Shown here one piece after another: positions 23,791 through 38,200 of a DNA stretch of 64,000 nt (its first letter is position 1; every line of letters starts with the position of its first letter). The position numbers and the translations under genes were made by a program. The stretch is taken from contig JTDE01000033.1 of the NCBI GenBank assembly GCA_014338405.1, forward strand, positions 404,239 to 468,238, read 5' to 3'. The stretch is from Paragonimus skrjabini miyazakii (taxonomy: Eukaryota > Platyhelminthes > Trematoda > Plagiorchiida > Troglotrematidae). Under the pieces are notes generated by a model that saw nothing but the letters and a program-made list of their open reading frames with translations, did no database searches and had not been told where the DNA came from.

Positions 23791-26045
23791 TTTATCCGTC
23801 ATGTTAACCCCAGTTGATAGTCCAATGGTTAGAAATCCTTCATAATCTGATATCGCAAAAAATCATCGAAATTCTAAACAGGTAGTTCGAATACTGACAA
23901 GTAGTCTGTCGTTTTGTTTGATGACACTTGAACAACTGTTTGTGCAAAATATTTGAACGGGTGATTTACGTCAACGTGAGGGGAAGTGTAGTCTAAGTAC
24001 TACTTCTGAAAGAGATTAGTTTAAGCTTTAACTTGAATGGGGGATCTGCGATGAAGTACGAGTGATGCTTAATTTATGTCATCCCAAATCTACTATTGCT
24101 TGTCAATAATGTTAAAAAAACATGAGAAAGTGACATCTGAACCATCGCAAAATGAACAATTCAGAATAATTTTAATTGGGGAGCATAATGTTGGATTTTA
24201 CCCCCAACTTATGCAGACTAGAGTATTGAGTCGAGGCTACATCCCTCATATTTGCTGCGGTCTACGGGGCGTTTTCTCGACATAGGAGGGAAGACAACAC
24301 AGTTCACAATGAGGAAATCTCACGTCAATCGCGCAAGTGAGCGGACCACATGTTTGTGTAAGCTGAAAGGCACACAAAGTTCATCTATGAATTATATAAA
24401 TTAGTAGATGATACAATGCTACAATATTTTTCTCTTCAAAGTAGCCCTTTTTTTGCTATGCATAAAGCAGTATAACTCAACTTATGATGGATTTGAGTGG
24501 GATTTTGTTTTTTGCATGTGACGTTAGAGTTCAAACGTTAGAGTTCAAACTCATGTGTACTGGGTTACAGCTGGATATTTAGGACTGTTTTTCGCTGTGA
24601 ATTGGTAGAATCGACTGAATTCAAGTGTATCACAGTGATTTGGTCATTTCCCTATACTGTGTGTTTTCACTCAAATTCATAATGCAATCATCCGGCGATA
24701 GTTCAAATGCAGACAAACACGAGGACGTAATTTATCATGAACAGCTTGACATAATTTGTACTATATACCTAGTCCTACCGTTATCCTCCGTGGTCAGCAT
24801 GCTGGCTCTCTGGGAAATGCTACAAATAACTGGTTGACAAAAGGACCTGCAATACAAACTTTCCCTTGCTGTATTGAATGAGAATCCGTTTTTTTTTACG
24901 TTCAGTTACTGAACGGTCACATAAGTATTATATAGTTTGCAGTTATGACCATTCATTTCTTTAAACTAAACGTTATAGTCCTTATGGTGTGACAAACAAA
25001 ATTGCATCATCAAGTGACATTTCAAGTCACCATTGATACACAAACGCACATCTATCAGCAAAACGAATTGTTTGTTGTAGGAAGGACGTTGGTTGCCGTT
25101 GCACACGTGCCGTTGCCAGTAGCCATTTCTACTCCTTACTAGATGACTTCCGTAGGCAGTCACTCTCTAAGGAGAACGAATCGTTGGCTGCATCCGACCG
25201 CACTCTTATGTTACGCAGCTTCCACCATTTGTAAATGCACAGCTTCCCCATTCCGGTTGTCCTGCAAGTCTAGCGGTTTCGTTAGATCACCAAAGTTCAG
25301 TTAGTAACAATCAAAGTGAAGGTCGTTTGCATGCTTATGAACTTTGTCAGGCTTGGCACGGTTTCAGTGTTACTTACCGGCGGGCTCGGTCCAACAATTC
25401 AGTCTGTTAGGCTTGACAGTAGAGAAGTCAACTGATGTAGTAACAAGCGTGGTTTACTTGAGTAAGACCTGATTACAAGCAGGTTACTACAAGTGTATCC
25501 GCAGAGACTGCAATTCTAACGAAAGGAGAGAAAACTCACTACGACCAGCCCAACATACTAGCATCAGTACTGTAGATGAAAGTACACGACTGTTTAGCTT
25601 TCAATCACGAGGACTGGGGCCAGGGAGTTACTGTTTATTTCACGTACCCTACACATTCTCTGCGTTTTGCAGAGTAGCAATCTGAGTGAGTGAATACAAG
25701 TGTGGTGGGTTATTCATTTTTTCTGGGGCAAACTGAATAATGATGCTACCTACTGTTGGCAAACCAAGGCCAACGCTTCGAATTATGTCAGATAAAACGT
25801 TTAAGACAGATGATTGTCGGTCTCACGGTGTGGTTCCAGTTGTAACAAGGAATCCAAATTTTTGGGTGACAATCAACATTCAATAGGTGTAGTTTTTCAG
25901 TTTGAATGTACCGAACTGGATAGACGCAAATAGCTTGTGTCAAGTTGGTTCTAGCAAATTCACTTCAAGGTAAATTGTTTGCTTTCAAAATTGATCAAGC
26001 ATCTATATCACAATGAAGATCACAATTGAAGACTGAAACTAATAG
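23791..26045. other. Anonymous DNA before PLE copy A
   Basis: No gene recognised. It holds one short exact tandem duplication (24521-24548) and a run of nine T near 24890. The last 50 bases may already be decayed PLE coding sequence, because a shifted frame reads LKTETNS just before the RLYDLPKVHK block. Confidence 0.4.
24521..24548 (+). repeat. Exact 14-bp tandem duplication
   Basis: The 14-mer acgttagagttcaa occurs twice in direct succession, with two further matching bases. Likely a replication-slippage event. Confidence 0.9.
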
Positions 26046-27470
26046 CTTAGGTTATACGATCTGCCCAAAGTGCACAAACCAGGTTTGCCTTTGAGACCCA
26101 TTTTAGATATGTGCAACTCGCCTTATCCTAATCTGGCGAAATAGCTTGCCGGTCCGCTCGAACCTATTTGGTTGGAGCTAGCAAAACACAGTCTCCGGGA
26201 TACGTTTCACTTCATTGACGCAGTTCAAGACCCAAACCTAAACAATCAAAGAATGGTCTCATTCAATGTTGCCTTACTATTCACGAACGTGCCTCTGCAA
26301 GAAACAACTGACTATTTATGCGATTACATGGAAAGTAATAGCAAACAAGTGGGCATCCCGAAAGATGAACTAAGAGAACTGTTGGTGCTTTGTACTAGTA
26401 ACGCTCAGTTTCTGTTCAACAATGCAATCTACCGACAGAGAGATGGGGTGGCAACAGGCTCGTCTTTGGGTCCATTGTTAGCTGGCGTTTTTATGAGCAA
26501 AATGGAAACTAACCGAATGAGTGCGGTCATTGAACAGTTTGCATTTTATAAACACAATGTTGGTGACATTTTTTGTTTTACCAACGAAAATGTTGACATG
26601 GACAGAATTATGACAGCTTTTACTCAGCCCATGGTAGTATCAAATTTTCTCAGGGGTCAGACAACAATGGTCAAATAAATTTCTTGGATGTTGGCATAGT
26701 AAGACGAGAAGATGGTTCAATCCAACGACATGTGTACAGAAACCAAACTTGGAGTGGCCAATACATTCACTTTGACAGTTCCGTTCTGCTAAATCAAAAG
26801 TGAAACCTCATACGATGGCTGACGGGTAGGGCGTTAAAGATCTGCACCACTGACACCATACAAGCTGAGCTAGACTTCCTACGAGAAGTGATTATGCAGA
26901 ATGTATACCCGGTGCGTTTGATTCAGGAGGCGATGCAGATGGTAGAGTTGAAACTTAGGCTACCTTCTGTGAATAAGAAACTTACGTTTATTAGTCTTCC
27001 GTTCGAGGGAGATCATATGGCTGAAGTTATCTCAAGAAAGCTCAAATGGTCAGTCGAAGCATCCCACTCTGCCGTTCAACTGTGCGTGAGTTTCCGATCA
27101 ACACCCGTTATTATGTCAAAACTCAGAGACAAACTTCCATGTTCTACAACCAGTTGTTGTGTGTACTCATTTGTTTGCTCGTGTCTAGCATCATACATTA
27201 GTTGTACTACGAGGCGATTGTCTGACAGAGTGCGTGAGCATCATCCTGCATGATTAAACAGTGGTCTGACTAAGACGATCCCGAGCGCGATTGTAGCTCA
27301 TTTGACTGATTCTAATCATTTTGTCAGTAAGACAGACGCTTTTCAGATTATCTACCGAGTGTCAAGAAATCGATCAAAGATGGTGAGATCCCGAATGTTG
27401 ACCGTTGCCGAGGCCATTAATATCTGATTACGCAACGAGCACGGACCGAAATGGCATGTCTGTGAAGTGT
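26046..27470 (+). pseudogene. Penelope-like retroelement copy A: reverse transcriptase plus GIY-YIG endonuclease, inactivated
   Basis: This is the most complete PLE in the window. In order: RLYDLPKVHKPG (from 26049), the LRPI block, SFNVALLFTNVPL (RT motif A, from about 26259), QRDGVATGSSLGPLLAG (motif B), YKHNVGDIF (motif C, near 26550), then in a second frame FLDVGIVRR, TWSGQYIHF, ICTTDTIQAELDFL, and the endonuclease block CVYSFVCSC...SYISCTTRRLSDRVREH (27158-27241), followed by SAIVAHL and AEAINI. Both catalytic sites are damaged: motif A has Asn for Asp, motif C has VGD for VDD, and YIG reads YIS. There is a frameshift near 26660 and stops at 26142, 26801, 27251 and about 27425. At 26142 and 27251 the stop replaces a codon that is usually Trp. 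The N-terminal part and the flanking terminal repeats are not recognisable. Confidence 0.93.
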
Positions 27471-30400
27471 ATGTGTAGACATATGCACCAGTCACCATGT
27501 GATAAGTAGGCTGCTATATGTTCAGACTACTGATTAATAGTAGTCAATCAGTAAGGTGAATGATAAAACTCTGGCCAACCGTGATTGGTTTTTAAATTTT
27601 ATCAATCGAAATCAAGTTCCCTTACAACTAACTATTCCAGCGCTTTCAAATATACTTTGAGCAAAATTCAATGAACCCATTGTTGCCGGAAGGGAATGCC
27701 TGAATCTGATACGTGTTCAACTTGATAAATATCGAAATAAGTAAACATTTTAATATTAAACACTCGCTTTTTCGCAAACCAATCTTATTTTGTTATGTAC
27801 AATTTCAGTCGATGGCGAAACAGCTAGTTTTATATTTGTTTACCGCCTTACAGCCGTCTACAACATATTGTTTACATTCAAAGAATCTGATTCGTTTCAT
27901 CTTCCCTTGTACTTTTGTATTTTGTGTTTCCCCTCTTGCTTGTAGCATTGGTTATAGAAAGCTAGAGGTCGCAGACTTGCAAAGAATTTTCTTTGTTTGA
28001 CCTTGTGAAAATGAGTAATTGTTGTTTTGAAGCCTATCCAGTTTTTTGTCCTGCCAACTAATTCATTTACACACACAGAGAAGCATTAAAATCATAAAGT
28101 TGGTTACGATGGAATGATGTTTGTTGAAGATCGTGTGGTTTTTGGTGGCTTTTAAAAATTTGTTTTCAAAAACGAACAATGATTTTTCTACCTGGGTACT
28201 TTGAGTGGGTGATGATTGCAATAATGATATACTGGTTATTAAAAAATGTAACAATAATATGGGAAATTACCTTCAGTCTTTAACATTTTTACAGCAAACC
28301 GTTTGAATGAATACGAGGTCAATATATTAATCTTAGAGGCACCAAAGTCCCGCTAAACTAAAAGCTGCTCGTTATTGAATTACCTACTCGGTTTGTTAGG
28401 GAAAAGATAAAGAAATAGCTACGCTATTTTGCAATGAAAACTGTTTACTAACTTCCGGCTCTTCCCAACGCTCGGTAATAACTGTTATTTTTTGAACTTG
28501 TAATCATTTCTGTCCAACAGTTTACCCCAGTATTCACTGCTGACCAGCATGCGTTCAAGGGTAAAAAAGTCAAATTTATGTGGTTTCACTAGTGCGATAC
28601 AACTTTGTAGTGTTGTCATGAGGCAAGTGCTATTGGGTAGTCCGGTGATACAGCGGCGGTTTCAACATCCTGCAAACTCCTTTAGTTTAACAGAACCATT
28701 TCCTTACAAACACTTATTCGGATTACTTCTTGAACGTGCTTCAAAACTTCATCTCATGAAGTCGGTTGATTAAAGAAACAGCTTCCTGATGCTCTCCAGA
28801 CTCGCAGTCATGAATCACGTTATCCTTAAGTGAACCTCGAGTAAAATTGTATGTGAAAAATTTTCACGTTTTCACGTGACATACCTTGGTTCTCATTTCA
28901 TACGAACTCTAGTCAAAATCAGGGTCATATGAACGCCTGGATCCCTTGCCTCTGTTGCATGAACGTTATTGCAGTTTACATACAAAATTGCTGGAAGTGG
29001 CATAGAATGTGTATCGTCTATTCTAAAGCGGATGGGTATACTATAGTAACGATTATCCTTTTATCGGTCTTTTACGAAGACGATACTCTAACCGTCACTG
29101 TGTGGTGTGACTCGTGTCTGGGTCTGCGTTCAGTGCTGAGCGTGGTTTTCGGCCTAGTGTTGCCGTGACACGGTCTTGGTCACAGAAAGTGAACGTTCGT
29201 GCTAAAGTCATGACCGCCGTTGACCAAAAGAACCTACCTACGTTGTATGACAAGCAGTTTCATTGTGAGAAGTATACTACTCACAAGTAGTATGTTACCC
29301 ACAGGCAACGTTCAGGAATAAAAGGGCAAGCTGCGAATGCCAGGAAGACGGAGGACAATGAGAGACTATCGAAATAGTGTGTACGCGCTCGGCAGAAGTT
29401 CCAACAAGGCGAATGACAATGATGGATGTGAATGCATAACTAACTTGCAAATGAGTATACGCGTTTGTGGTTTGATTTTTGACATGACCTAAACGGGCGT
29501 TTGTGCAATGACCGAATTCTCAGGCCAAGCGTCTTTTGCGGTCATAACACCTAGATGTGACATACTCTCAGTGAGCATACTTTACTCCCTTTCTGTCCTT
29601 GAGTTAAAATATTTCCCCACTGCATATATAGCAGTTTGACAATCTGACCGACTGAATTAGAAAGTAGATTACAATATGTATATGGTATACATCATCACAT
29701 GAAATGTTTACACAAATAACGATATAAAAAGTATGTGCTTGAGCTGACGTTTTCAAAATCCAACCTCAACCGGACACTTTAAAAGCGGTTTATTTCCCGA
29801 TTAGTCTTAGCGTATAGAGATAACTCAACTACGCTTCATATCGAGTTATCAATCAAAGCCAAGGATTAAACGATCGCTTGAGTTGCAGTACTGTTACTCT
29901 ATACCAACTATAACAAAACCCAACAAGTTTTAGAGTGTTCAGAATATAAGTTAAGTTCAGTGTGTTTGAACGCTCAATACAAACAACTAAAACAACCACC
30001 GAATTTATGACGCTTAGTGGTAGTGACAACGCCAAATTAAACTTCGTTTATCACATGGACTGAGCAAGTCAAATGACAAGTTACAAAAGTTTGCAAACAT
30101 TTAATTAAATCAAAGGTTATAATGTATAATAGAACATCAACCGACTAAAAAAATTTCAGATTTGAAACTGTGTTCGGCGGCATAATCTGTTGTTTGTACC
30201 TGATAAGTAATAAGAGTTAAGGTACTCATAAATCTTCCGTATTCAATAAAGACAGCGAAATTTGTTGTTTTCATGTTGCTAAGATGAGGCCTTATCCTCG
30301 TTCGTAAAAGCTTCCATATATTATGTATCCACAAATATAAAACTTCCCATCAAACATGGCAGAATGTTTTTGATTGGAGGAGATTCCATAAGATGTTGAA

Positions 30401-31475
30401 CGCTGACACTCTTCGTACTAACAAAAAGAAGTGTCTAGCAAAAACGTGCGGTACAATAAAATGCAGAATTTTATTGGTAAATAAGGCCTACGGTAAACCA
30501 TGGAACTTCACGGAGTATGAGAGACTAATTCAGTTTGGGTCATCGTTAGGTTGATACCCCAACGAGCATAACAGACCCGAAAAGTATGAAAAAGGAGAGA
30601 ATAAGCATAATTCCGTAGGCATGGTCATTGCTGCCGCATTGCTAGCCGCATGTATATGAAACGGATCACAAGCGTGTTATTGTGTGCTCACATCGACGTG
30701 CTTTAGCACGGTTGAGAACCATGCTAAGTAGGTTTTGTTGGGTGAAAACTTAGGCTCTAGTCAAACGACAACGAAAGAAAACTATACGCGTGACCTTGGC
30801 CATGAAATGGTGTTGGGTAAGTTGCGTCTGGTAGGCAAGTTGATTGATATACTTCAGCTGATACCAACTGGGTAGCCACGTAACGTTCACCGAGTTATTC
30901 TTACAAACTGGTTTGTGAGATGAGCATGCCATATCTTTACAAGAAACATTGTTCATACATACAGCAACCAAATGTGTAGTCTCATCCGGACGTCACCTGG
31001 GGTTAAAACTTTGCTTGGTCAGTATCGGCATATCAGACAGTTCGAGCTAACATCTTCTGATTATTCATCTAACTCACTCCAACAAACTATAAAATATGCA
31101 TACCGGACAGAATGTTGCACCAGCACGTTTCAGTATGCAATGCTGATGTAACTGAATGTTACTGGTTTTTTTAAAATTTGATTTCATTCGCTTCCGTTTA
31201 TTTTTTCTGTTCACTTTCAAACCGTTCACCTAAATTAACCAACCCACCAATACTGTAAGAGAAACGCGTCAGAAATATCGCTTTTTTATAAACACAGTCA
31301 TGTGGACCAAAGAAACAAATCTCAGAAGGAAAACTTGAACCTCACTTGAAGAAAATAATTGCTTTTTATACTTCCGAATAATGTACATAGTACACAGATA
31401 AATTGCAGAAGGTTCAAGTAGACTCCAAGCTGAAAATCGACTACTTGGGGTCACAACTCTCACATTCACATAGGC
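27471..31475. other. Anonymous AT-rich DNA
   Basis: No gene recognised. Short palindromes are present, such as gtgaaaaattttcac near 28854 and atactac/gtagtat near 29275-29294, but nothing larger. Frames reach only 95 codons. Confidence 0.45.
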
Positions 31476-31728
31476 TTTCCAGCCAGCCGCTTCAAAATGA
31501 GCATTAGACTCTAGTCCTCCTCTTGATAGAGCTCATTAATCACGCATGTCATTGCCACAGCATCGAGTATAACCTCAACCAGCTTTTCATGAAAAAAACA
31601 CTTTGACCACTGCGTCATCGATTGCACACTAGGTACGAGTGAGTTATCATACTTGAAAGCTCAGCCATTTTCGAACTGTAAGTAGTGGGGAAGTTACTCG
31701 GTCGTCTGGATTAAAGACACAGTTAGTG
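31476..31728 (-). repeat. Old HHR-SINE copy, first of a cluster
   Basis: Minus-oriented copy. The blocks run ctttccagccagccgcttc, gcattagactctag, agagctcattaat, ccactgcgtcatcgattg, ctaggtacgagtgagttatcat, then gacacagttagtg. The ribozyme is recognisable but decayed: on the minus strand the core reads TTAATGA and the GAAA box is lost. Confidence 0.7.
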
Positions 31729-31913
31729 TCTCAAGTTGAACATCATTCATATTTGATCGCAGCCTTCACATTCAAATGAAATTTTTAGCCAGCCTGTTTT
31801 GAAAACGAGTCCCGGACTCGAGTTTCGATTTTGTTAGAGCTGGTCAATAGTGCACAGCCTTTCCCAAGTTAAGGTTAGAACTTTGGTCACGCAACCGTGT
31901 TGAGCAATCGTTT
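31729..31913 (-). repeat. Second old HHR-SINE unit, directly adjoining the first
   Basis: Begins with tctcaagttgaacatc, the end block of the repeat, directly after the first copy. It then holds ttgatcgcagcc, ggactcgagtttcg, tagagctggtcaatagtgca and gcaaccgtgtt. Head-to-tail contact with the first copy gives a tandem dimer with a shorter period than the one at 59375. On the minus strand GAAACTCGAGTC is intact, but the CUGANGA box and stem II are damaged. Confidence 0.65.
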
Positions 31914-32224
31914 TTCGCGGAACTCGAGTCTAATGTATCTTTTTGAAAGAAGCTAGCTGGTAAGTCTATCCGAATGCAAAGACTGCAACCAAGAGTGAGT
32001 GATGTTCAACTTGAAACAAACCAAATTTCCGATTATCCATCAGCAACAGTTACTGTTTGTTAACTCCAATCGATAAGCCAGCGCTCAAGAGTTCTTAGAC
32101 AGATCGAAATCTCCAATCTGCTTAAACCTTGGCAGTGGTATGTAACGATGGCGGAACTCGTGTTTTTTGCTTCTTTTAACCAGGTTGACCTGAAAGTCCG
32201 TCTGAATGCAGAAGTTTCGATCAG
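31914..32224. repeat. HHR-SINE fragments in alternating orientation
   Basis: Three pieces follow one another. At 31917-32043 (+) a 5'-truncated fragment begins at gcggaactcgagtc, inside the ribozyme, and runs through gatgttcaacttgaaac to ccgattatccatcag. At about 32044-32140 (-) is the upstream block, with gttaactccaatcgata and agatcgaaatctccaatctg, as at 59690-59757. At 32151-32224 (+) a second truncated fragment again begins at gcggaactcg. Switching strand at the same internal point twice in 300 bp is unusual. Confidence 0.65.
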
Positions 32225-35200
32225 GTGTGAACACTGATCAGTTTGGGCCGCACTTGGCCTTTATTCTTGGAGATCACGTTACACAACGGTTTTTTAAACA
32301 AAGAAAGCGGCGACTGTAGGAATAAGTATTTCAAACCAGTTGTTTATCAAACTCACGGCGTGACATGATATACAAACTAGAAAAATCTGGCAAGTGCACC
32401 TAACAACAGGTTCAATAAATGGAAATTTTCTTGGATGATACATAAAGTACTCCGTAGAATGTTTTTTTCTCAGGGCAACGAAGTGCCCTTAAGGTCAAAA
32501 CGTATGCCGTGGAAAATAAAACGTCATACTTTAAATATATAAACGCCCGAAGAAAAATTATCAAAACTGGAGTCCCCATATGAAAATGCCATGTGTCTCC
32601 CCAAGGAAAATAAAATAATTTATTTTCATTTACTAATGACAAAGTGCTCATACCGTCCCGATTAAAAATCTGCTTTCTTTCAGGGGCACCAAATGCTTTT
32701 GTTATAACTCATGAGAATAGGAACCTGACAAACTGAATTTACTCAATAGGTTTTTGTACTTATAACCATTTGAACTGCAGCTCTATGTGTTCCAGTCCCT
32801 TAATTTTCGCTCATATCAATTTGGTATGCATGATATTTGTGGTAATTTATCATATTAATATCACGCAGGTCAGCTTTTTCGTTATCATCCGTGATTGTAT
32901 TGAGCTTACTGAACAGACACTGCATCCAGTGTCAAAGATGCATAATCGTCCCTATATCACCGGTGTATGCCAAGCACAAGTCACCGGATGTGGTTCAACT
33001 CAGTAGAATTATACGAAAGAGATTTCCGGTTTGATTGCGTTTACCATAGCAGAAAGCTAAGTGAACACGGATAATGGGCAGACAGTTAAGAGAAACCATT
33101 ATGTTTGTGGTGGTTATTGCGTGGATTGTGCACCTATCGTACTGTATAAAACCTTTGGATAACATGGTTGTGTCAAATATACGTTCTACCTAAACATCTC
33201 CACTTTTCCCGGGTTCAACTGTAAAGCGGCTAGCTCTAGAAAGCTGAATTTGGATGCAAGTTCCCTGGTGAAGCTTGTCAGATATTATTAGCATAGACAA
33301 GTTAGCTGAACATGGTTTCATGAAATTCGTGTGCTGTGATGATGTACACGATCGACGTTTGGTTGCTAACTTGACAAGTTCATCTCTGAAATAATGGAAT
33401 ATAACAGAAATGGTTACAGGTTAGCGGGTAGCTTAACAGTCAGAAACTATTTACATTCCTAACGTCTTATAAAAGACTGTTGGGATAAACTAAAGATCTC
33501 TTAGGTTTTCGCCGCTATCAAAGAATATGTTTAAGTACAGGTTTATATACGGTCACACATGTACATATATAGTTTGCCAATTTACAGCTATCGTTATATT
33601 CCTAAGCTCCCCAATGTGATGTCTTTTATGTAAACACCGGTTGATCACATAGCCATATTCCACAGGCGAGCCTGTTGATACAATGGTAACTCCCTATTAA
33701 TACTGGGTTAAATCTGAGACAATTTACCCTGTCTTGTATGGTAACAATCGTAGATTAGTGCATTAAAGATAGAGGTATCACAATCTACAGAAGTATATCT
33801 GTTAAGGTTGAACGCTATTATTTTATGATCAGTAAATATGAGACGAAAACAATGGTCAATGCAAATCCATTCATTAGAGAATTTAGAAATGTTGGACGTT
33901 TTGAGATTGGTAAGTGCTACGTTTTTTAATTCGGACTAATGGCTCCGACATTCATATGACCTCTGAGCTCTACATTTAAATTACAAGCACATCGTTACCG
34001 AAAAAGACAGCGCCGATAGTGTGTGAGTACTTCGACCTACAGCTCTGAGTAATAAATGGCTAGGTTTAATTTCTAAACATGTACCCTTGACTGACTTACT
34101 TATTGAGCACACCTGTACACACATGTTCTGATATTCTACCTATAAACTTGGGCATTCACACCAGTAATTTAGTGCAGCCATGTTGACCGGATTCAATTGC
34201 TTTTTATTTGTCTTGTTTGAGTAAAATTCCTGTGCTTCGTAACAGTATTTGCTTGTAATAGAAGTATTGTTACTAACAGATAACTACAACTTGCGTGAAG
34301 GAAAAACATTTCCACCAAAAAGACGTAAATTAAAGTATCGACAATCTCTCAGGTAAACGCAAGCTGTAGGCGCCGTACACAAACAAGAGAGAGTGGCACA
34401 ACGTGAATAAGATTTAATCAGTACGCAAAAATAATTTTTACTTCAAAATGGGTTGCTAAAAGCAAGACAGGGATATCCGAAATGAGTCGGCTTATATTAA
34501 TTCTGTAAATGTTTTACCGTGTTGTCCAGTCAATAAAGGAAATATCTTTGCTTCATATAGATAGTATCCGCAGTTTTAAGACGATGACCCACTTTACTAA
34601 CTGTTAACACTTGATAAGTTACCTTATCCACAACAAGACTGTTTTATCACGTAACATCTTGTTGAAATAGTGAGACTTTTAACGCAGTCAGTGACTAACA
34701 CTTGAAACCCAAACAGGCTGCTGTAAAACGTCAACTTATTTCCGAGATATACATGATCAGTTCATCTAACCACTATATAACTACTGTTTTCAAACTATGT
34801 GAGCTAACTACGGAAAGTGTAATCAGAATATTTGGTGGCATGATATGTTTAATGCAACTTACTTAATGTTGTGCCCTCACGATATTAGCGTATCTCAGTC
34901 ACCCTAGGCACTTACTGATGTGAGAAACAATTTTATCTCTTGTCTAAAATTTAAGGTTCAGACAACAGTTCTGACAGCAAGTTGTATTTCATTTCTCCGG
35001 CGTATGTAATACTGATGACATAGCAGTGTTGAAATTACTGTATCGCATTTTGTAGGCTTATATCATGGTAGACCATTTGCAGTAACCGGAGTTGTCTGAG
35101 TGCACAACATATTCTTTAATGTGGCAGGTCTACTCAATTTATTTAGCTATTTCTTGTACTCATATCTGACGTATAATTCCATTAGATGAATCCTTTGTCA

Positions 35201-38200
35201 ACCTTATCCACTGCAAAATTAGGTATGATGAATCTAAACAGGACAGAAGCTATGAATGAAGAAACTGGTTATGAGTGCTGTATGATATCTCAGACCATGT
35301 CAAGCAGAAAACGGTAAGAGCTAGTGGTAAACATACATTGTGATATAGTGGTATGTGGAATACTTTCAAATCAAGTCAAGGACAAGCTCCCACTGACCGC
35401 CTTATGATTGTGTCTACCAGGGATATGCGTCCAGGCAAAAACCTTCAGATATGAGTTAACGGAACTGTTAAGATACTTTAACTAAGCGTCTTGGGTTCTA
35501 CATATATATATTTGCACATATATATATATATGAAATAGGTTGAATATCAGATGAGCACCATTCTGATTCGCTGAGTGGTGATGTGCTTCGGAACCAATGC
35601 AGATTAATGGTAGAAAAATGGTCGATCACAGGTAGCTTTCCATCACGATCAAACGATGGACTTTTGTGGCACTATAAATGAAACCACTCTAGTCGGTCGT
35701 AATATTTCTGCCAAATTTGACAAAATTGGTTGAACTAGTACATGACAGACTGGTCTGCTTGAAGTCCATCCTGCTTTTGCCCAACGGCTCACTCCAAGCA
35801 AAAAATGGAGCCGTTCATAAGGTTCACGCAAGCCCAATATTGTTTCTCCGAAATGTTGTTTACTAGTGTGGGAACATGGAAGATGTTTGTGTCGGAACAG
35901 TGTAAGTTTTCTCAACTATGAAACAAGCGGACTATAAGATAAGGCACGATAACTGTTTGCTCCGACCGAATGTTTGTTAGCGGTGACACAATCCTAATTG
36001 TAAACGTGATGATTGCCGACAAGCATGAACAAAGTCTTAGTAAACATTGAAGAGTGCAAAATATACGCTGCAACTAAATTGATTGGTAATAGTAACATGT
36101 TAAATTTATCTCTACAAATCAGCTACCTGGATTTGTATAGTGTCGGTATTCAGTCAAAGGTAGGGTTGTATTCATTTTGGGAAAATTGGTTTTCTAACCA
36201 TTTTTCAAAACGATTTGAATTGTTAATGGCTTATTTTCACGACTTTCTCTTAGAAACCGGTACAGCAAATACTGTTGTTACACTTATCGAACCGGACCGA
36301 CCGGCTCTGAACTGGGATACGGCTAATTTTCTGTCAACGTTGAAAAGTGACTGATTGTATCATCTCATTTCCTGATCCTCCGAAGAAGCTTAGTCACTGA
36401 CAGAACAAATTATCGTTTATGATCACTTGTGTGAGCACATACATATGCAAGCTCACTGATGCGCATGTTGATGTATTATTGAGAAAATCACTGATGAGCC
36501 TGTCCACAATTGGCCTAATGCGCCTGCTGCAAAAACTGGATTGGGCAATTAGTCTTTCAGGAGCAAGCAAGAGTGAGCAAATATGACTATAGTATCTTTT
36601 CTCAAAAATACTGCTTGACTATTTCAAGCGGAACCATGAATCAATGAGTTTTTTTCAGAGGGAAAATTATGTGTTAGAACAAATCGTTGTTGAAACTTGC
36701 AACATGTTATCACTTTGTCAAGGCTTAACATCTATAAGCTGATGGTTAAACACTCATATATGAGATAAAGCGAGTCCGTTTGTGATGGTTACAACACAAC
36801 GGCAGTTGAAAACCAAAATTGATAAAATAACTTCATAACTAATGAAAAGCGCCGAAGTAATACTTCTCAAATCAAGTCAGGTAAAACCGTATTATTGTTT
36901 TATTCATGTGAAAGAAGGCCATAAAGCATTATCTGACAAACAAAATAAAGTGAGTAACTTTTGAAATAAATTTTCACCACCGGACTATTGAACGCAGTAC
37001 ACTTTACTAGGAGAAGTAAAATTTTACCACGAGTAGAAATTAACTGAGTGTAGGATCTCCGTTCTTTGTTGTGGTCTCATCAACAAACTTACCAAGCACT
37101 TGGTCAAAGACGCAGCCCAATACATATTTCTCCAGTTGTAGTTGGGGCTTTATATAATGACAACAGACTAAATCAACTTACCATTGAAACACGTATGCTC
37201 TGTCAAATGACAGGAACACATTTTCGCGGTGAAAATTTAACATATATTCAGTTGTCAGATATAAAAACTTCTGCGGTTTTATTTAGCTCCGGTGTTTAGT
37301 ACACCATGATAAGAAGACACATAACAAGCAAACCTGCTTTAGATGAGAAGGAAACATACTCGTTTGCCGTGCGTTCCTCACCTCGACTACATTTAGCGTA
37401 ATCAATTTACTCAAATTGTGAACAAGTCACTCAAACTGATGAAAAATATATCGCGTTTGACGAAAACTGAGGAAAAAATCTTAGCTCAGGTACCGATCAT
37501 ATGCTGAGATCAACGTTGAGTAGTCATAAAGGAGGTAACAATCGAAGGCAAAGTTGGTGAACTAAGGCATCCTGTAGGTTTTCAGAGGCCTCACCGCAAT
37601 AACATAAACATCCCCTTCACAACTGTGCAAAAAATTTGACGAAAATATGAAACAAGACTAGATATGAATTTTGTTAGATATACCTAACTTATGGTGCGTT
37701 TTATGGTGTACAGCAAAACACTTCTAGCGAGAGATGTTTCCTACAATCCTTGCATTTTTACATGTGTTTATTTTGCTACAAACGTTAGAAAGGTCCATGC
37801 ATTTGAAGTGACCTGTACAGAGGTCGCGAATGAAGGTACAATGACATTTCGAAGGTAGACCGAAACACATGCCACGATTTTCGTACGTGAACAAATGAGA
37901 AGAACTAAGCCATCCTAGTCAACTTTTACAGGTACGGATAATATTGCCTCTCATTTGTCAATTAGTTTGACAGCCCAGACGGACTGGCGATATCTCAGCC
38001 GAGCAGTGCATCTACGTGTAATTCAACCAACATACAAGTCCGGAGCTAGAAGACTCAGTTTGGGCGACATTTTGAGAATACATTTGACTCCCTGCATTTT
38101 GTCGAGAAAATGTCTACCAAATAGGCTTATCAGGCTATTCATTGCAAGTGCTTCCTCAATACACTGATAAATATCGCAGCAGATTCGTCAGTGTATCAAA

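Noticed and set aside
28850..28885. Short palindromes gtgaaaaattttcac and cacgttttcacgtg
   Set aside because: Such small AT-rich palindromes are common by chance in this length of DNA.
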